From Dehalococcoidia bacterium (GTDB taxonomy: Bacteria > Chloroflexota > Dehalococcoidia > UBA2979), in assembly GCA_018700215.1 (NCBI GenBank), contig JABIST010000299.1, positions 1-11,664 of the forward strand: DNA of 11,664 nucleotides. The letters are read 5' to 3'. This document shows, piece by piece, positions 1 through 7,260 of this stretch. Position 1 is the stretch's first letter, and each line of letters opens with the position of its first letter. The notes under the pieces are model-generated. The model did not search any database. It was given only the letters and a program-made list of their open reading frames with translations, and was not told the DNA's origin. A program made the translations under genes and the position numbers.

Positions 1-363
1 CAACTGCATCCCCCAGTGCCCCTCTTGCTCAGTCACGATGTAAAGCACCCGACCGGAGCCGTAGAGTGTGCCGTCTTCATGGAAGCGCTTGAAGGTGCAC
101 TGGAAGTGGACCTTGGTGGGTGAGCTGGAGGTGGCGGTGAAGTCCTCGAAGCTGCTGGACGCCCAGCCCTCACGCTCGCGCATCTGCTCGAAGTCCGTGC
201 GGAACTCCGAGGCGGTCTCAGCAACGATCACCTGTCCGGCTGGGCCAATCGTTACGTGCGGGTAGTGCAACTCCGCGCGCACGGCTTCGAGGTCGGCGCT
301 GTTCCACGCCTCCAGGAAGCGTGCGAGCCATGCCTCGGCAGCATCGGTGTATTCGTCGTGCAT
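1..363 (-). CDS. SnoaL/NTF2-like protein (3' end cut by window)
   Basis: An open frame runs leftward from the ATG whose complement is at 361-363 to base 1 with no stop, giving 121 residues of an incomplete protein. The N-terminal helix carries FLEAWNSADLEAV (residues 16-28), the usual opening of SnoaL-like/NTF2-fold proteins. The rest alternates strand-like segments, for example YGSGRVLYIV near residues 101-110, as in that cone-shaped alpha+beta barrel. Family members are polyketide cyclases, ketosteroid-isomerase-like enzymes, dehydratases or ligand-binding proteins; the sequence does not say which. The start lies only 8 bp beyond the DinB-like stop codon, so it is almost certainly third in an operon with the LLM oxidoreductase and DinB-like genes. 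Only a weak AGG precedes the start, so translational coupling is likely. The family call is fairly sure; the specific function is not known. Confidence 0.75.
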   Translation of the reverse strand, partial: MHDEYTDAAEAWLARFLEAWNSADLEAVRAELHYPHVTIGPAGQVIVAETASEFRTDFEQMREREGWASSSFEDFTATSSSPTKVHFQCTFKRFHEDGTLYGSGRVLYIVTEQEGHWGMQL

Positions 364-371
364 GGCGGAAC

Positions 372-905
372 CTAAATCCCCAGGCCCGGCTTGCCTGACA
401 GCGTGAGCCCCATGTTGATCTGGCCGAAGTGGTCGTGGCCATGGTTGATAATCACCTGACCGATGATCTCCCACCGCGCGAGGTTGCCGTTCGGACGGAT
501 GTCCATCCGCTCCGTCAGGTACTCGTCGCTCATCCCCTGGATCTTCGGGACGATTGCGGCGGCCACATCTCGTGAGTACTGGGCGAGCAGCTTCGCATCC
601 GGGAAGCGGAGAGCGTATGCCTCCTCGGGGGTCATGCCCGTGCCCTGATCGGCCTTCGGCAAGCCCCACGCCTCGTTCAGCCCCTGCTGGAGCCAAACCG
701 GCAGTTCGCGCTCGAAGGCGAAGTGAATCAGGTTGTCCGCGGTACGCGGGATATGCCACGCGTCGAAGCCGATCGAGTTGCATGGGCCGTCTGGCCGATA
801 GTGCAGCTCGTCCTCGGTCAGATCCTCGATCGCTCTCGCGGTCTCTTCGAGCAGGTGGCCCACGTAGTGGGCGAGGTAGTTCTGCAGCTTCAGCTCGTCG
901 GACAT
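372..905 (-). CDS. DinB-like metal-binding four-helix protein
   Basis: This 177-residue protein has the size and pattern of the DinB/YfiT superfamily, four-helix bundles that bind a divalent metal through three histidines; members include thiol-dependent S-transferases and maleylpyruvate-isomerase-like enzymes. The likely ligands are His51 (in AWHIPRTADNLIH) and His155 and His159 (in NHGHDHFGQI), the last ending in the typical HxGQ-like stretch. The frame stays open far upstream into the neighbouring gene, but the ATG at 905 is chosen because GGGGAG sits 8 nt before it and family similarity starts there. The upstream extension is the antisense-like reading of the LLM gene in another frame and is not protein. 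It lies 44 bp after the LLM oxidoreductase and 8 bp before the SnoaL-like gene, so it is probably the middle gene of an operon. The thiol cofactor and substrate cannot be read from the sequence. Confidence 0.85.
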   Translation of the reverse strand: MSDELKLQNYLAHYVGHLLEETARAIEDLTEDELHYRPDGPCNSIGFDAWHIPRTADNLIHFAFERELPVWLQQGLNEAWGLPKADQGTGMTPEEAYALRFPDAKLLAQYSRDVAAAIVPKIQGMSDEYLTERMDIRPNGNLARWEIIGQVIINHGHDHFGQINMGLTLSGKPGLGI

Positions 906-949
906 TAGATACTCCCCGTGACCCGGCGCCCCGCGCCGATGACTAAATG

Positions 950-1957
950 CTAGTTGCCGATCAGACGGCGAATGATGTCGGCCCACTGTGCCTGATCTTC
1001 CTCGATTACCGAAACCTGGTGCAGGTCGACGCCGGCAGCCGCCTGCTCCTCCAGCCGCTCGATGCACTGCTCGACGCTCCCGACGAAGTCGAAATGGTCT
1101 TCGAGGCCAGGCGGCACGGCGGCGATACCAGCCTCCGACCCGCCCGCGGTCCAGGCGCGGCGGATTGCCGCCGCTTCGTCGGCCAACCCATGCCTCACAA
1201 ACTGTCGATAGTAGAAATCGCCATTGCGAGCGACGAAGAACGCGAGCTGCTGGCGCCGCTGGCGCCGCATCGCCTCGACGTCTGCCGCGTCCCCCACCAC
1301 AGTGATGCCGCCCGGCGCGCGCACCTCGACCGCATCGGCGGGGCGGCCGGCGGCGATCGACCAGCCGCGCAGCTCCTCGATGGCGTCTGCGAGTCGCTCG
1401 AAGGGGACCCACGCCGGCAGCCAGCCGTCCGCCAGCTCCGCGGTCAGCCTCACACTCTTCGGGTGCAGCGTCGCCAGGTGGATCGGCAGCTCCACCTGAA
1501 CGGGGTCGACTCCCATCACGAGCGCGCGCTCAATGTCGTACCACTGGCCGTGGTGGGTGACGCGTTCGTGCCGCCAGAACGAGCGCAGCAACTCCAGAGT
1601 CTCCCGCAGACGCTGAATTGCGGGCTGATAGGGCATGCCGTGGAAGCGCTCGATCACGCCCGCACCGCTGGTACCGAGTCCGGCGACGATCCGCCCCTCG
1701 GAAAGCTGGTCCAACGTGGCGAAGTGCTGGGCAAGTGCGCCCGGCGTCCGCGAATAGACATTGACGATCGCGGTCCCCAGGCGCACTCGCGATGTCTTCC
1801 AGGCCAGTAGCGTCAGCCCGCTGAACGCGTCGTGCCCGAACCCCTCGTTCACCCAGATCGTGTCGATACCAACCTCGTCAGCGGCACGAGCGCGATCCAG
1901 CAGCGCGGGTGCGTTCCGCGGATCCCACGGCAGACTGATGGAGATACGTCGGGCCAT
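950..1957 (-). CDS. Luciferase-like (LLM class) flavin/F420-dependent oxidoreductase
   Basis: The 335-residue product fits a full-length single-domain bacterial-luciferase-like TIM barrel. Family landmarks are RTPGALAQHFATLDQLSEGR (residues 70-89), followed by the GLGTSG loop (93-98), and ADGWLP (176-181), all seen in F420- or FMN-dependent members. The C-terminal part carries FYYRQF and a VGSVEQCIERLEE segment. The gene is a paralogue of the divergent gene starting at 2121: the same landmarks sit at nearly the same residue numbers. The ATG at 1957 is preceded by GAGGAG about 7 nt away. The DinB-like and SnoaL-like genes follow closely on the same strand, suggesting oxidation or reduction of a small organic substrate followed by further processing. 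Whether the cofactor is F420 or reduced FMN cannot be decided by eye. Family assignment is firm; the substrate is unknown. Confidence 0.9.
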   Translation of the reverse strand: MARRISISLPWDPRNAPALLDRARAADEVGIDTIWVNEGFGHDAFSGLTLLAWKTSRVRLGTAIVNVYSRTPGALAQHFATLDQLSEGRIVAGLGTSGAGVIERFHGMPYQPAIQRLRETLELLRSFWRHERVTHHGQWYDIERALVMGVDPVQVELPIHLATLHPKSVRLTAELADGWLPAWVPFERLADAIEELRGWSIAAGRPADAVEVRAPGGITVVGDAADVEAMRRQRRQQLAFFVARNGDFYYRQFVRHGLADEAAAIRRAWTAGGSEAGIAAVPPGLEDHFDFVGSVEQCIERLEEQAAAGVDLHQVSVIEEDQAQWADIIRRLIGN

Positions 1958-2120
1958 CGGGCTCCTCGGCCAACTTCCGGTCAGTGATCAGTCGCGAGTC
2001 TATTCGAGTAGCCAGCAGCGGACCCGATTCGTCAGTGACTATGTCGATTGCTAGACTCAGCCGCCTCGGCACCCGTAGCCGAACCCAACCCTCGAGGCGT
2101 TCAGACAGTCCGGAGGACAC
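1958..2120. promoter_or_regulatory. Divergent promoter region between two LLM oxidoreductase genes
   Basis: These 163 bp separate two head-to-head paralogous genes, so both promoters must lie here unless one unit is read from further away. An 8-bp direct repeat, GTCAGTGA, occurs at 1980-1987 and 2031-2038. GAGTCT at 1996-2001 is matched by its inverted copy AGACTC at 2053-2058. A -10-like TAGACT sits at 2052-2057 on the plus strand, without a convincing -35. The GGAGG at about 2111-2115 is the ribosome binding site of the rightward gene. The repeats could be regulator sites, but they are short enough to arise by chance. Confidence 0.45.
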
Positions 2121-3119
2121 ATGGCACGCAAGCTCTCGATCGGCGTGAACTGGGCCGGCAACTTCGACATGGACGAGATCGTCGACCAGGCGAAAATCGC
2201 CGATGACTCCGGGGTGCACACGCTCAACATCGCGGAGGCCTGGGGCCCGGACGCGCTGTCCATGCTCGCTGTAGTCGCGCGCGAGACCAACAACATTCAG
2301 CTTGGCACCAGCATCATCAACATCTTCTCGCGGACGCCAGGCGCAATGGCGCAACACTTCGCAACGCTCGATCACATCTCGAACGGTCGCATGATCATTG
2401 GGCTTGGCTCCTCGGGCCCGCAGGTGATCGAGCACTTCCACGGCATCAAGTTCAGCAAGCCGCTCACCCGCATGCACGAGTATGTGGACATCATTAACAT
2501 GCTGATGCGCGAAGAGCCGCTGAACTACGACGGCAACATCTACCAGCTCAGCCGCGGCTTCACCATGAGATTCACCCCGCTGCGGGACCACATCCCGATT
2601 CACATCGCCTCCATCACCCCGAAGTCGCTGAAGCAGACAGCGGAAATCGCTGATGGCTGGCTCCCGATCCACCTGCCCAAGGAGCAATGGCAACCACAGA
2701 TCGACTCAATGACAGCCAACATCGAAGCAGCGGGACGCAGCCGTGCTGACTTCGTCATCCGCAACCCCACCGGAGTCCGGGTCACCGAGGACATCCAGGG
2801 CGCGCGCCAGCAAGTCGCTGGAACCACCGCCTTCTACATCGCCCGGATGGGTGATTTCTACTACGACCACTTCCAGCGCATGGGTTACGCCGACGAAGCG
2901 AACGCCGTCCGACGCGGCTGGGAAGAGGGCGGACCCGCCGGAGGCGCCGCCGCGATCCCGGACGAGTTAGTGGACCAGCTCGGGACCGCGGGCACGGTCG
3001 AGCAGTGCATCGAGGCGATGGAAGAGGCCGAGGAAGCTGGTTTCGACTGGCACTCGGTGAGCGTGGACGAGCGAGACCCGAAGAAGCGCGCGGAGATCTA
3101 CGGCCAACTGGTCGGGTAA
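2121..3119 (+). CDS. Luciferase-like (LLM class) flavin/F420-dependent oxidoreductase (paralogue)
   Basis: The 332-residue protein spans a whole LLM barrel. It contains RTPGAMAQHFATLDHISNGR (residues 71-90), the GLGSSG loop (94-99), ITPKSLKQTAEIADGWLP (165-182) and FYYDHF further on. It parallels the leftward neighbour throughout, including the C-terminal TVEQCIEAMEEAEEAGFDWH segment, so the pair probably arose by duplication and inversion or by divergence of an ancestral pair. In LLM enzymes the TLDxxSxGR and GLG segments form part of the cofactor-binding barrel; F420 and FMN use are both possible. The start is well supported by CCGGAGG ending about 5 nt before the ATG. A small gene follows 24 bp after the stop with its own ribosome binding site and is likely co-transcribed. 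The substrate is unknown. Confidence 0.9.
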   Translation: MARKLSIGVNWAGNFDMDEIVDQAKIADDSGVHTLNIAEAWGPDALSMLAVVARETNNIQLGTSIINIFSRTPGAMAQHFATLDHISNGRMIIGLGSSGPQVIEHFHGIKFSKPLTRMHEYVDIINMLMREEPLNYDGNIYQLSRGFTMRFTPLRDHIPIHIASITPKSLKQTAEIADGWLPIHLPKEQWQPQIDSMTANIEAAGRSRADFVIRNPTGVRVTEDIQGARQQVAGTTAFYIARMGDFYYDHFQRMGYADEANAVRRGWEEGGPAGGAAAIPDELVDQLGTAGTVEQCIEAMEEAEEAGFDWHSVSVDERDPKKRAEIYGQLVG

Positions 3120-3143
3120 CGCCGACCTCGAAGGAGACGAGCG

Positions 3144-3443
3144 ATGGCAATCGACGGCACGTACGACATCACGATCGTGACACCGATGGGCGACCGGCCG
3201 GCGAAGCTGTCGCTGGTGAGCGACGGGGATGCGTTGAGCGGCACGTTTGGTGGCGAGCAGGGTGAGCAGCCGTGGGACGGCGGCAGTGTGAGCGGCAACG
3301 ACGTTTCGTGGAGCAACGACTTCTCGGGCGCGATGGGGCCGATGCAGCTCGACTTCGCGGGCACGATCGACGGTGACGCAATCAGCGGGACGGTGCAGTT
3401 CGGCACGTTCGGGTCGGGGACGTTCACGGGTACGCGAGCCTGA
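3144..3443 (+). CDS. Small beta-rich hypothetical protein downstream of LLM oxidoreductase
   Basis: This 99-residue acidic protein has no signal peptide, no membrane segment and no cysteine. It reads as a chain of short beta strands separated by Gly/Asp/Ser turns: YDITIVTPMG, KLSLVSDGDALSGTFGG, GNDVSWSNDF, MQLDFAGTIDGDAISGTVQF, GSGTFTGTRA. The LSGTFGG and ISGTVQFG strands look like repeats of one unit, compatible with a small beta-barrel or lipocalin-like sandwich. I recognise the general type, a short conserved hypothetical that also occurs near oxidoreductases and hydrolases, but can assign no function. AAGGAG lies about 8 nt before the ATG, and the gene follows the LLM gene by 24 bp, so an operon is likely. 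Codons end in G (GTG, ACG, GCG) more than in the C-rich neighbours, a mild composition oddity. Confidence 0.75.
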   Translation: MAIDGTYDITIVTPMGDRPAKLSLVSDGDALSGTFGGEQGEQPWDGGSVSGNDVSWSNDFSGAMGPMQLDFAGTIDGDAISGTVQFGTFGSGTFTGTRA

Positions 3444-3649
3444 TCAGTGGCTGTGGGAGAGCGTGGAACCCACGATCTTGTAGCAACTCAGTAATGTTTC
3501 TGTCGATACACTCACGCAATCGTCGCTAGACCCGCTTGCGAGCTGTTCGCGAGGGGTATCCCCGACCATCGTGCTCATAGTCCTGCCCGAAACTTCTCGA
3601 CGTAGACGACACCCGCTGTTTGCGGGAGCTGCGTAGTGGAGGATGCCCG
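3444..3649. promoter_or_regulatory. Upstream region of the chemoreceptor gene with small hairpins
   Basis: This 206-bp stretch holds no gene. It contains several short dyads: CGTGG/CCACG at 3462-3474; a 7-bp stem with one G-T pair, CTTGCGA (3535-3541) with TCGCGAG (3547-3553); an overlapping GGGG/CCCC at 3553-3563; and CCCGC/GCGGG at 3612-3626. GGAGG at 3638-3642 is the ribosome binding site of the chemoreceptor. None of the hairpins is followed by a T-tract. They may shape the leader or terminate the upstream operon, but no known riboswitch pattern was recognised. Confidence 0.35.
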
Positions 3650-6079
3650 GTGGCACAACTGAATCACGTACTTGGTCGGTTGCGGCTCAGCATGAAGCTG
3701 GCCGTGATGCTGGCCATTCCAGTTATCGCGCTGATCGCCTTCTCGGCGATCCAGATCAAGGGCAAGGCCTCCGAGGCCAGCCAGCTCGGTCAGCTCGGTG
3801 AGCTTTCGGAGCTTGCGGTGACCACCAGCGCTCTCCTGCACGAAACGCAGAAGGAACGCGGCATCACCGCTCTCTACATGGGCAGCGGCGGTACCGAGCA
3901 CGGGGACAAGCTGGCAACCCAGCGTGACAACGTTGACGCGCGGCTCGCCGACCTCGACGCGGCACTCTCAGCGACGAACGTCGACTCGTTCGGCTCAGAC
4001 TTCGCCGCAGCCGTATCGACGACGAGCGAATCGTTCGGGGAGCTGTCAAGCCACCGATCGAGCGTCGACCAGTTGTCGATCCCGACAGGCGACGCAATTG
4101 CCTTTTACACGCAGTGGAACACCGCGATGCTGAGCACGGTCGAAGAGATCGGCGGACTCAGCAACAACGCGGAACTGTCGAGACTGATCGCAAGCTACGT
4201 GAACTGGATGCAGGGCAAGGAGCGCGCCGGCCAGGAGCGCGCGGTGCTCAGCAACACATTTGCGGCCGGTAGCTTCCAGGGCGCGTTCTTCAACAAGTTC
4301 TCTCAACTGGTGAGCGAGCAGAACACGTACCAGCAGGTCTTCGCCTCGTTCGCGACGCCGGAGCAGAGCACGTTTGCCGAGCAGACCGTGCAGGGCAGCG
4401 AGGTTGACTCGGTCAACGAGATGCGTGAAATCGCATTCGCCGGTTCGACCTCGACCGACCTCGGCGTTGACGCGGGATTCTGGTTCGACTCCAGCACAGT
4501 GATGATCAACCACCTGAAGACTGTCGAAGACCAGCTCGCTAGCGACCTGATCACAACGGCCAGCGATCTGAAGTCCTCGGCGCAGAGCAGCCTCTACATA
4601 CTCGCTGGCGTGGTCGTCGCACTGATCGCATTCTCCGTCGCCAGCGCCTACGTCATTGCGCGACTGCTCTCCAGCCAGGTGACGCAGCTTGCCGAGGGCC
4701 TCAGCACGGTGGCCGTCGGTGACGTCACCTACCAGATCGACATCGAGAGCACCGACGAGGTCGGCGAGATGGCGGACTCATACCGCCAGATGCAGACGTA
4801 CCTGGGAGAAATGGTCGGCGCGGCACAGCAGATCGCTGATGGCGACTTGACCGCCCGCGTCCAGCCGCGCGGGGACAACGACGCGCTGGGTAACGCCTTC
4901 CAGTCGATGATCGCCAACCTCGTGGACCTGATCGGTACCACCAGCAACACGGCGAACAAGATGGTGATGGCGAAGGACGAGCTGGCCGGCTCCGCTGAGC
5001 AGGCCGCCATCGCCACGCAGGAGGTGGCCAAGACCACCGGCGGTGTTGCCGAGGGCACTTCGCAGCAGGCGCAGTCTGTCCAGGACATTCACCAGAACGT
5101 GGAACAGCTCCTCATCGCGATCGGCCAGGTTGCCGACGGAGCCGAGGAGCAGTCGAAGAGCACCGAGGAGGCCGGGACCGTCGGCAGCCAGGTGGCGAGC
5201 GCGGCAGACAGCCTGGCGGACGCGGCGAAAACTGCCGCGGAGCACGCCGGTGAAGCAGCAGAGACCGCCGAAAACGGCGCCAAGATGGTGGATGACACCA
5301 TCGCCGGCATCGGTCGCATCAAGGAGTCGATCGACCACGCCTCGGAAGAGATTTCGCAGCTTGGTGAGCGCTCGCAGGAGATCGGCAAGATCGTCGCGGT
5401 CATCGAAGACATCGCAGCCCAGACCAACCTGCTCGCACTGAACGCGGCCATTGAGGCCGCGCGCGCGGGCGAACAGGGACGTGGCTTCGCTGTCGTGGCA
5501 GACGAGGTACGGCAGCTTGCCGAACGCGTCGCCTCGGCCACAAAGGAAATCGCAACACTGATCGGCGGCGTCCAGGATGGCGTCGACGCTTCCGTCAAAG
5601 CGATGGAAGAGGGCGCCACGGAGATGGACTCGGGCTCCCAGGTTGCTGCACAGGCCGGCGAAGCACTCGCTCAGATCCTTAGCGCAGCCAAGAGCGTCGC
5701 TGAGCAGATCCGGTCGATGGCCAGTAACTCTGATGGGCTGCGCGAATCCGGCACAGAGATGATTCAGCTCCTGGACAACATCAGCGAGGTTGTGGAGCGG
5801 GCGACCGCCGCCACCGCCGAGATGCAGGCCACCGCCAACACGGTCAACGAGGCCGTCGAGTCGATCGCCTCGGTCGCCGAGTCCAACAGCTCTGCCACCG
5901 AGCAGGTGTCAGCAGCCGCCGAGGAGATGACCGCGCAGGTCGAGGAAGTCTCCGCAGCGACCAACGAGTTCGGTCGCATGGCAGAGGACTTGCAGCAGCA
6001 GGTCTCCCGCTTCCGGCTCTCCGAGTCGGGCAGCGACTCGGCAACGGACGATGAGGACCAGGAGTCGCTCGCGGCCTAG
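3650..6079 (+). CDS. Methyl-accepting chemotaxis protein with NIT sensor and two HAMP units
   Basis: This 809-residue transmembrane chemoreceptor relays an extracytoplasmic signal to CheA/CheW. TM1 spans about residues 15-36. The outer region (about 47-310) is a NIT-type all-helical domain, marked by LLHETQKERGITALYMGS (62-79) and QGKERAGQER near 188-197; NIT domains were defined in nitrate/nitrite sensing, but ligands vary. TM2 spans about 315-340. HAMP unit 1 (about 338-389) has STDEVGE at 367-373 and HAMP unit 2 (about 390-440) has DNDALG at 409-414. Long Ala/Glu-rich coiled coils flank the signalling tip AAQTNLLALNAAIEAARAGE (589-608), which continues into GRGFAVVADEVRQLA. The GTG at 3650 is chosen because GGAGG stands 7 nt before it; a TTG 30 bases earlier lacks a site. 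The acidic C-terminus ends SLAA and lacks an NWETF-type tether. No che genes are adjacent. Confidence 0.93.
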   Translation: MAQLNHVLGRLRLSMKLAVMLAIPVIALIAFSAIQIKGKASEASQLGQLGELSELAVTTSALLHETQKERGITALYMGSGGTEHGDKLATQRDNVDARLADLDAALSATNVDSFGSDFAAAVSTTSESFGELSSHRSSVDQLSIPTGDAIAFYTQWNTAMLSTVEEIGGLSNNAELSRLIASYVNWMQGKERAGQERAVLSNTFAAGSFQGAFFNKFSQLVSEQNTYQQVFASFATPEQSTFAEQTVQGSEVDSVNEMREIAFAGSTSTDLGVDAGFWFDSSTVMINHLKTVEDQLASDLITTASDLKSSAQSSLYILAGVVVALIAFSVASAYVIARLLSSQVTQLAEGLSTVAVGDVTYQIDIESTDEVGEMADSYRQMQTYLGEMVGAAQQIADGDLTARVQPRGDNDALGNAFQSMIANLVDLIGTTSNTANKMVMAKDELAGSAEQAAIATQEVAKTTGGVAEGTSQQAQSVQDIHQNVEQLLIAIGQVADGAEEQSKSTEEAGTVGSQVASAADSLADAAKTAAEHAGEAAETAENGAKMVDDTIAGIGRIKESIDHASEEISQLGERSQEIGKIVAVIEDIAAQTNLLALNAAIEAARAGEQGRGFAVVADEVRQLAERVASATKEIATLIGGVQDGVDASVKAMEEGATEMDSGSQVAAQAGEALAQILSAAKSVAEQIRSMASNSDGLRESGTEMIQLLDNISEVVERATAATAEMQATANTVNEAVESIASVAESNSSATEQVSAAAEEMTAQVEEVSAATNEFGRMAEDLQQQVSRFRLSESGSDSATDDEDQESLAA

Positions 6080-6375
6080 CCTTCCGTCTCAGTCAGGACA
6101 ACCACAGCCTTCGAGTGGCGCAACCTCACGGTCGCGTCCTCGGGGGCTGTCTTGATCTGGTGGTGACGCCCCCCGCCCTGTCGGCGGTCCGTACGTCCCG
6201 CTCCTCATCAATCACCTGCGGCGGTGAGCTCGCTGGTCGGCTGATCGCCCAGGTCTCAGCCGTCGCACTTCCCTGATGAGCAACGTCGCGGCAGCCGAAG
6301 ACGACTCGGTGATGCCTGTTCGAGTGGCTGGCTGCATGCTGATGCTGAAGACAACACCGAGAGGAGCCGCGAATC
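6080..6375. other. Gene-free stretch after the chemoreceptor
   Basis: No frame in these 296 bp has protein-like composition together with a ribosome binding site. GGGGGC (6142-6147) and GCCCCC (6168-6173) could pair around a 20-nt loop, but no T-tract follows, so termination is only a weak possibility. The minus strand has a GGCTGAGA-like stretch around 6255-6262 that recalls a TPP element, but the rest of that motif is missing. GAGGAG at 6361-6366 is the ribosome binding site of the next gene. The stretch may be a decayed coding region or simply a long leader. Confidence 0.4.
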
Positions 6376-6759
6376 GTGGGCACCAAACCCAGCGACCGCA
6401 TCGGACTCACCGCGCGCATCATCGCCTCCGTCTGGACCGCGCTCTTCCTACTCCTCGCCCTTGGCTACGCCATGGTCGACGATCCGAACCAGTCCGAAGA
6501 CACGGCTGACCTGCTGATGGACACCATATTGATGGCGCTCTTTCTTGCGGCGGCGCTGGGCGCATGTGTGCTGAGCTGGGCGCGCACCTCGCTCAGCGTC
6601 CCACTGTTCATCGCGATCGCGCTCGCTGGCGCCATCATCGGAATCATCACCGCCGGCGAGAATCACTGGATCGCCGCGCTCGTCTCCGGTGGTCCCTACC
6701 TACTCGCCGCAGCAATTGCATGGTTCAGCACCGACTCTCCGCGGCATCGCAACACCTGA
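6376..6759 (+). CDS. Small four-helix integral membrane protein, unknown function
   Basis: The 127-residue product has four hydrophobic segments at about residues 12-33, 47-67, 74-93 and 98-117, joined by short loops. The first loop is acidic (DDPNQSEDTAD, about 35-45). The N-terminus is basic (MGTKPSDR) and the tail is basic (SPRHRNT), so both ends are probably cytoplasmic. The GTG start at 6376 is supported by GAGGAG at 6361-6366, 9 nt upstream; no upstream ATG has a comparable site. The arrangement resembles small DUF membrane proteins of actinobacteria and Chloroflexota, but I do not recognise a specific family or any catalytic motif. The stop lies 44 bp from the convergent Fur-family gene, so the two transcripts meet tail to tail. 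Coding nature is well supported by composition and start signal; its role is unknown. Confidence 0.75.
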   Translation: MGTKPSDRIGLTARIIASVWTALFLLLALGYAMVDDPNQSEDTADLLMDTILMALFLAAALGACVLSWARTSLSVPLFIAIALAGAIIGIITAGENHWIAALVSGGPYLLAAAIAWFSTDSPRHRNT

Positions 6760-6803
6760 CACGCAGGAATCCTGCCCCACCCAGCGAAGCGCCCCAGCGC
6801 TTC

Positions 6804-7253
6804 CTAGCCCGCGGCAGCGCTCTCTTGCACCTGGCACTTCGCGCAAAGTCCATAGAACTCCACCCGCTGCCGGGTGACGTGGAAGCTGGAGTTCGCGTTC
6901 GCCTGAGCCACCAGTGAACCATCAGCCGCATCGATCTCCAGGTCCTCCATCCGACCGCAGCCATCGCAGAGAACGTGCGCGTGCGGACCCACCCGCTTCG
7001 CGTCGTAGCGGTTACCGCCCTCGCTGAACTCGAACTCCAGCAGCTCGCCGATGTCCTTCAGCAACTCGAACGTCTTGTAGACCGTGGCACGGCTCGTCGT
7101 CGGAAAGGTCTCGTGGACCGTCTCAAACACCTGATCGACCGTGGGATGCCGCACGTCCTCGGCAATGATTCGCACAATCGCCAGACGCTGCGGTGTCATG
7201 CGGAATCCGCGCTCACGCAGCGTGGTCTCGATGTCTTCGTAGCGAGTAGTCAT
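6804..7253 (-). CDS. Fur-superfamily metalloregulator, PerR-like ligand set
   Basis: The 149-residue length is normal for Fur/PerR/Zur repressors. The N-terminal winged helix holds GFRMTPQRLAIVRII (residues 16-30) and the recognition helix TSRATVYKTFELL (53-65). The C-terminal dimerisation domain has paired Cys motifs C96xxC99 and C137xxC140, the usual structural zinc site. The regulatory site reads His36, Asp84, His91, His93, Asp104. These correspond to B. subtilis PerR His37, Asp85, His91, His93, Asp104; the last residue is Asp as in PerR rather than Glu as in Fur. The sequence therefore points to a PerR-type peroxide or Fe/Mn sensor, although Fur or Zur specificity cannot be excluded. GGAG is 8 nt before the ATG and forms part of a dyad at 7261-7295. 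It lies downstream of the collagen-like gene on the same strand, 104 bp after its stop, and converges with the small membrane protein. Confidence 0.92.
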   Translation of the reverse strand: MTTRYEDIETTLRERGFRMTPQRLAIVRIIAEDVRHPTVDQVFETVHETFPTTSRATVYKTFELLKDIGELLEFEFSEGGNRYDAKRVGPHAHVLCDGCGRMEDLEIDAADGSLVAQANANSSFHVTRQRVEFYGLCAKCQVQESAAAG

Positions 7254-7260
7254 CGCGCCA

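Noticed and set aside
906..1412. Upstream extension of the DinB-like reading frame
   Set aside because: It overlaps the LLM oxidoreductase on the same strand in another frame, is Arg/Gly-rich without family similarity, and the ATG at 905 has a good ribosome binding site.
947..1810. Plus-strand open frame of 287 codons
   Set aside because: It lies opposite the well-supported LLM gene and has the composition of a high-GC shadow frame with no domain pattern.
1878..2693. Minus-strand open frame of 271 codons
   Set aside because: It spans the divergent promoter region and the antisense of the second LLM gene; no motif or ribosome binding site supports it.
3462..3474. Terminator hairpin after the small beta-rich gene
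   Set aside because: The stem is only 5 bp and no T-run follows, so it cannot be called a terminator.
6240..6290. Possible TPP riboswitch on the minus strand (GGCTGAGA)
   Set aside because: The rest of the conserved TPP core is absent, and no thiamine gene lies downstream.
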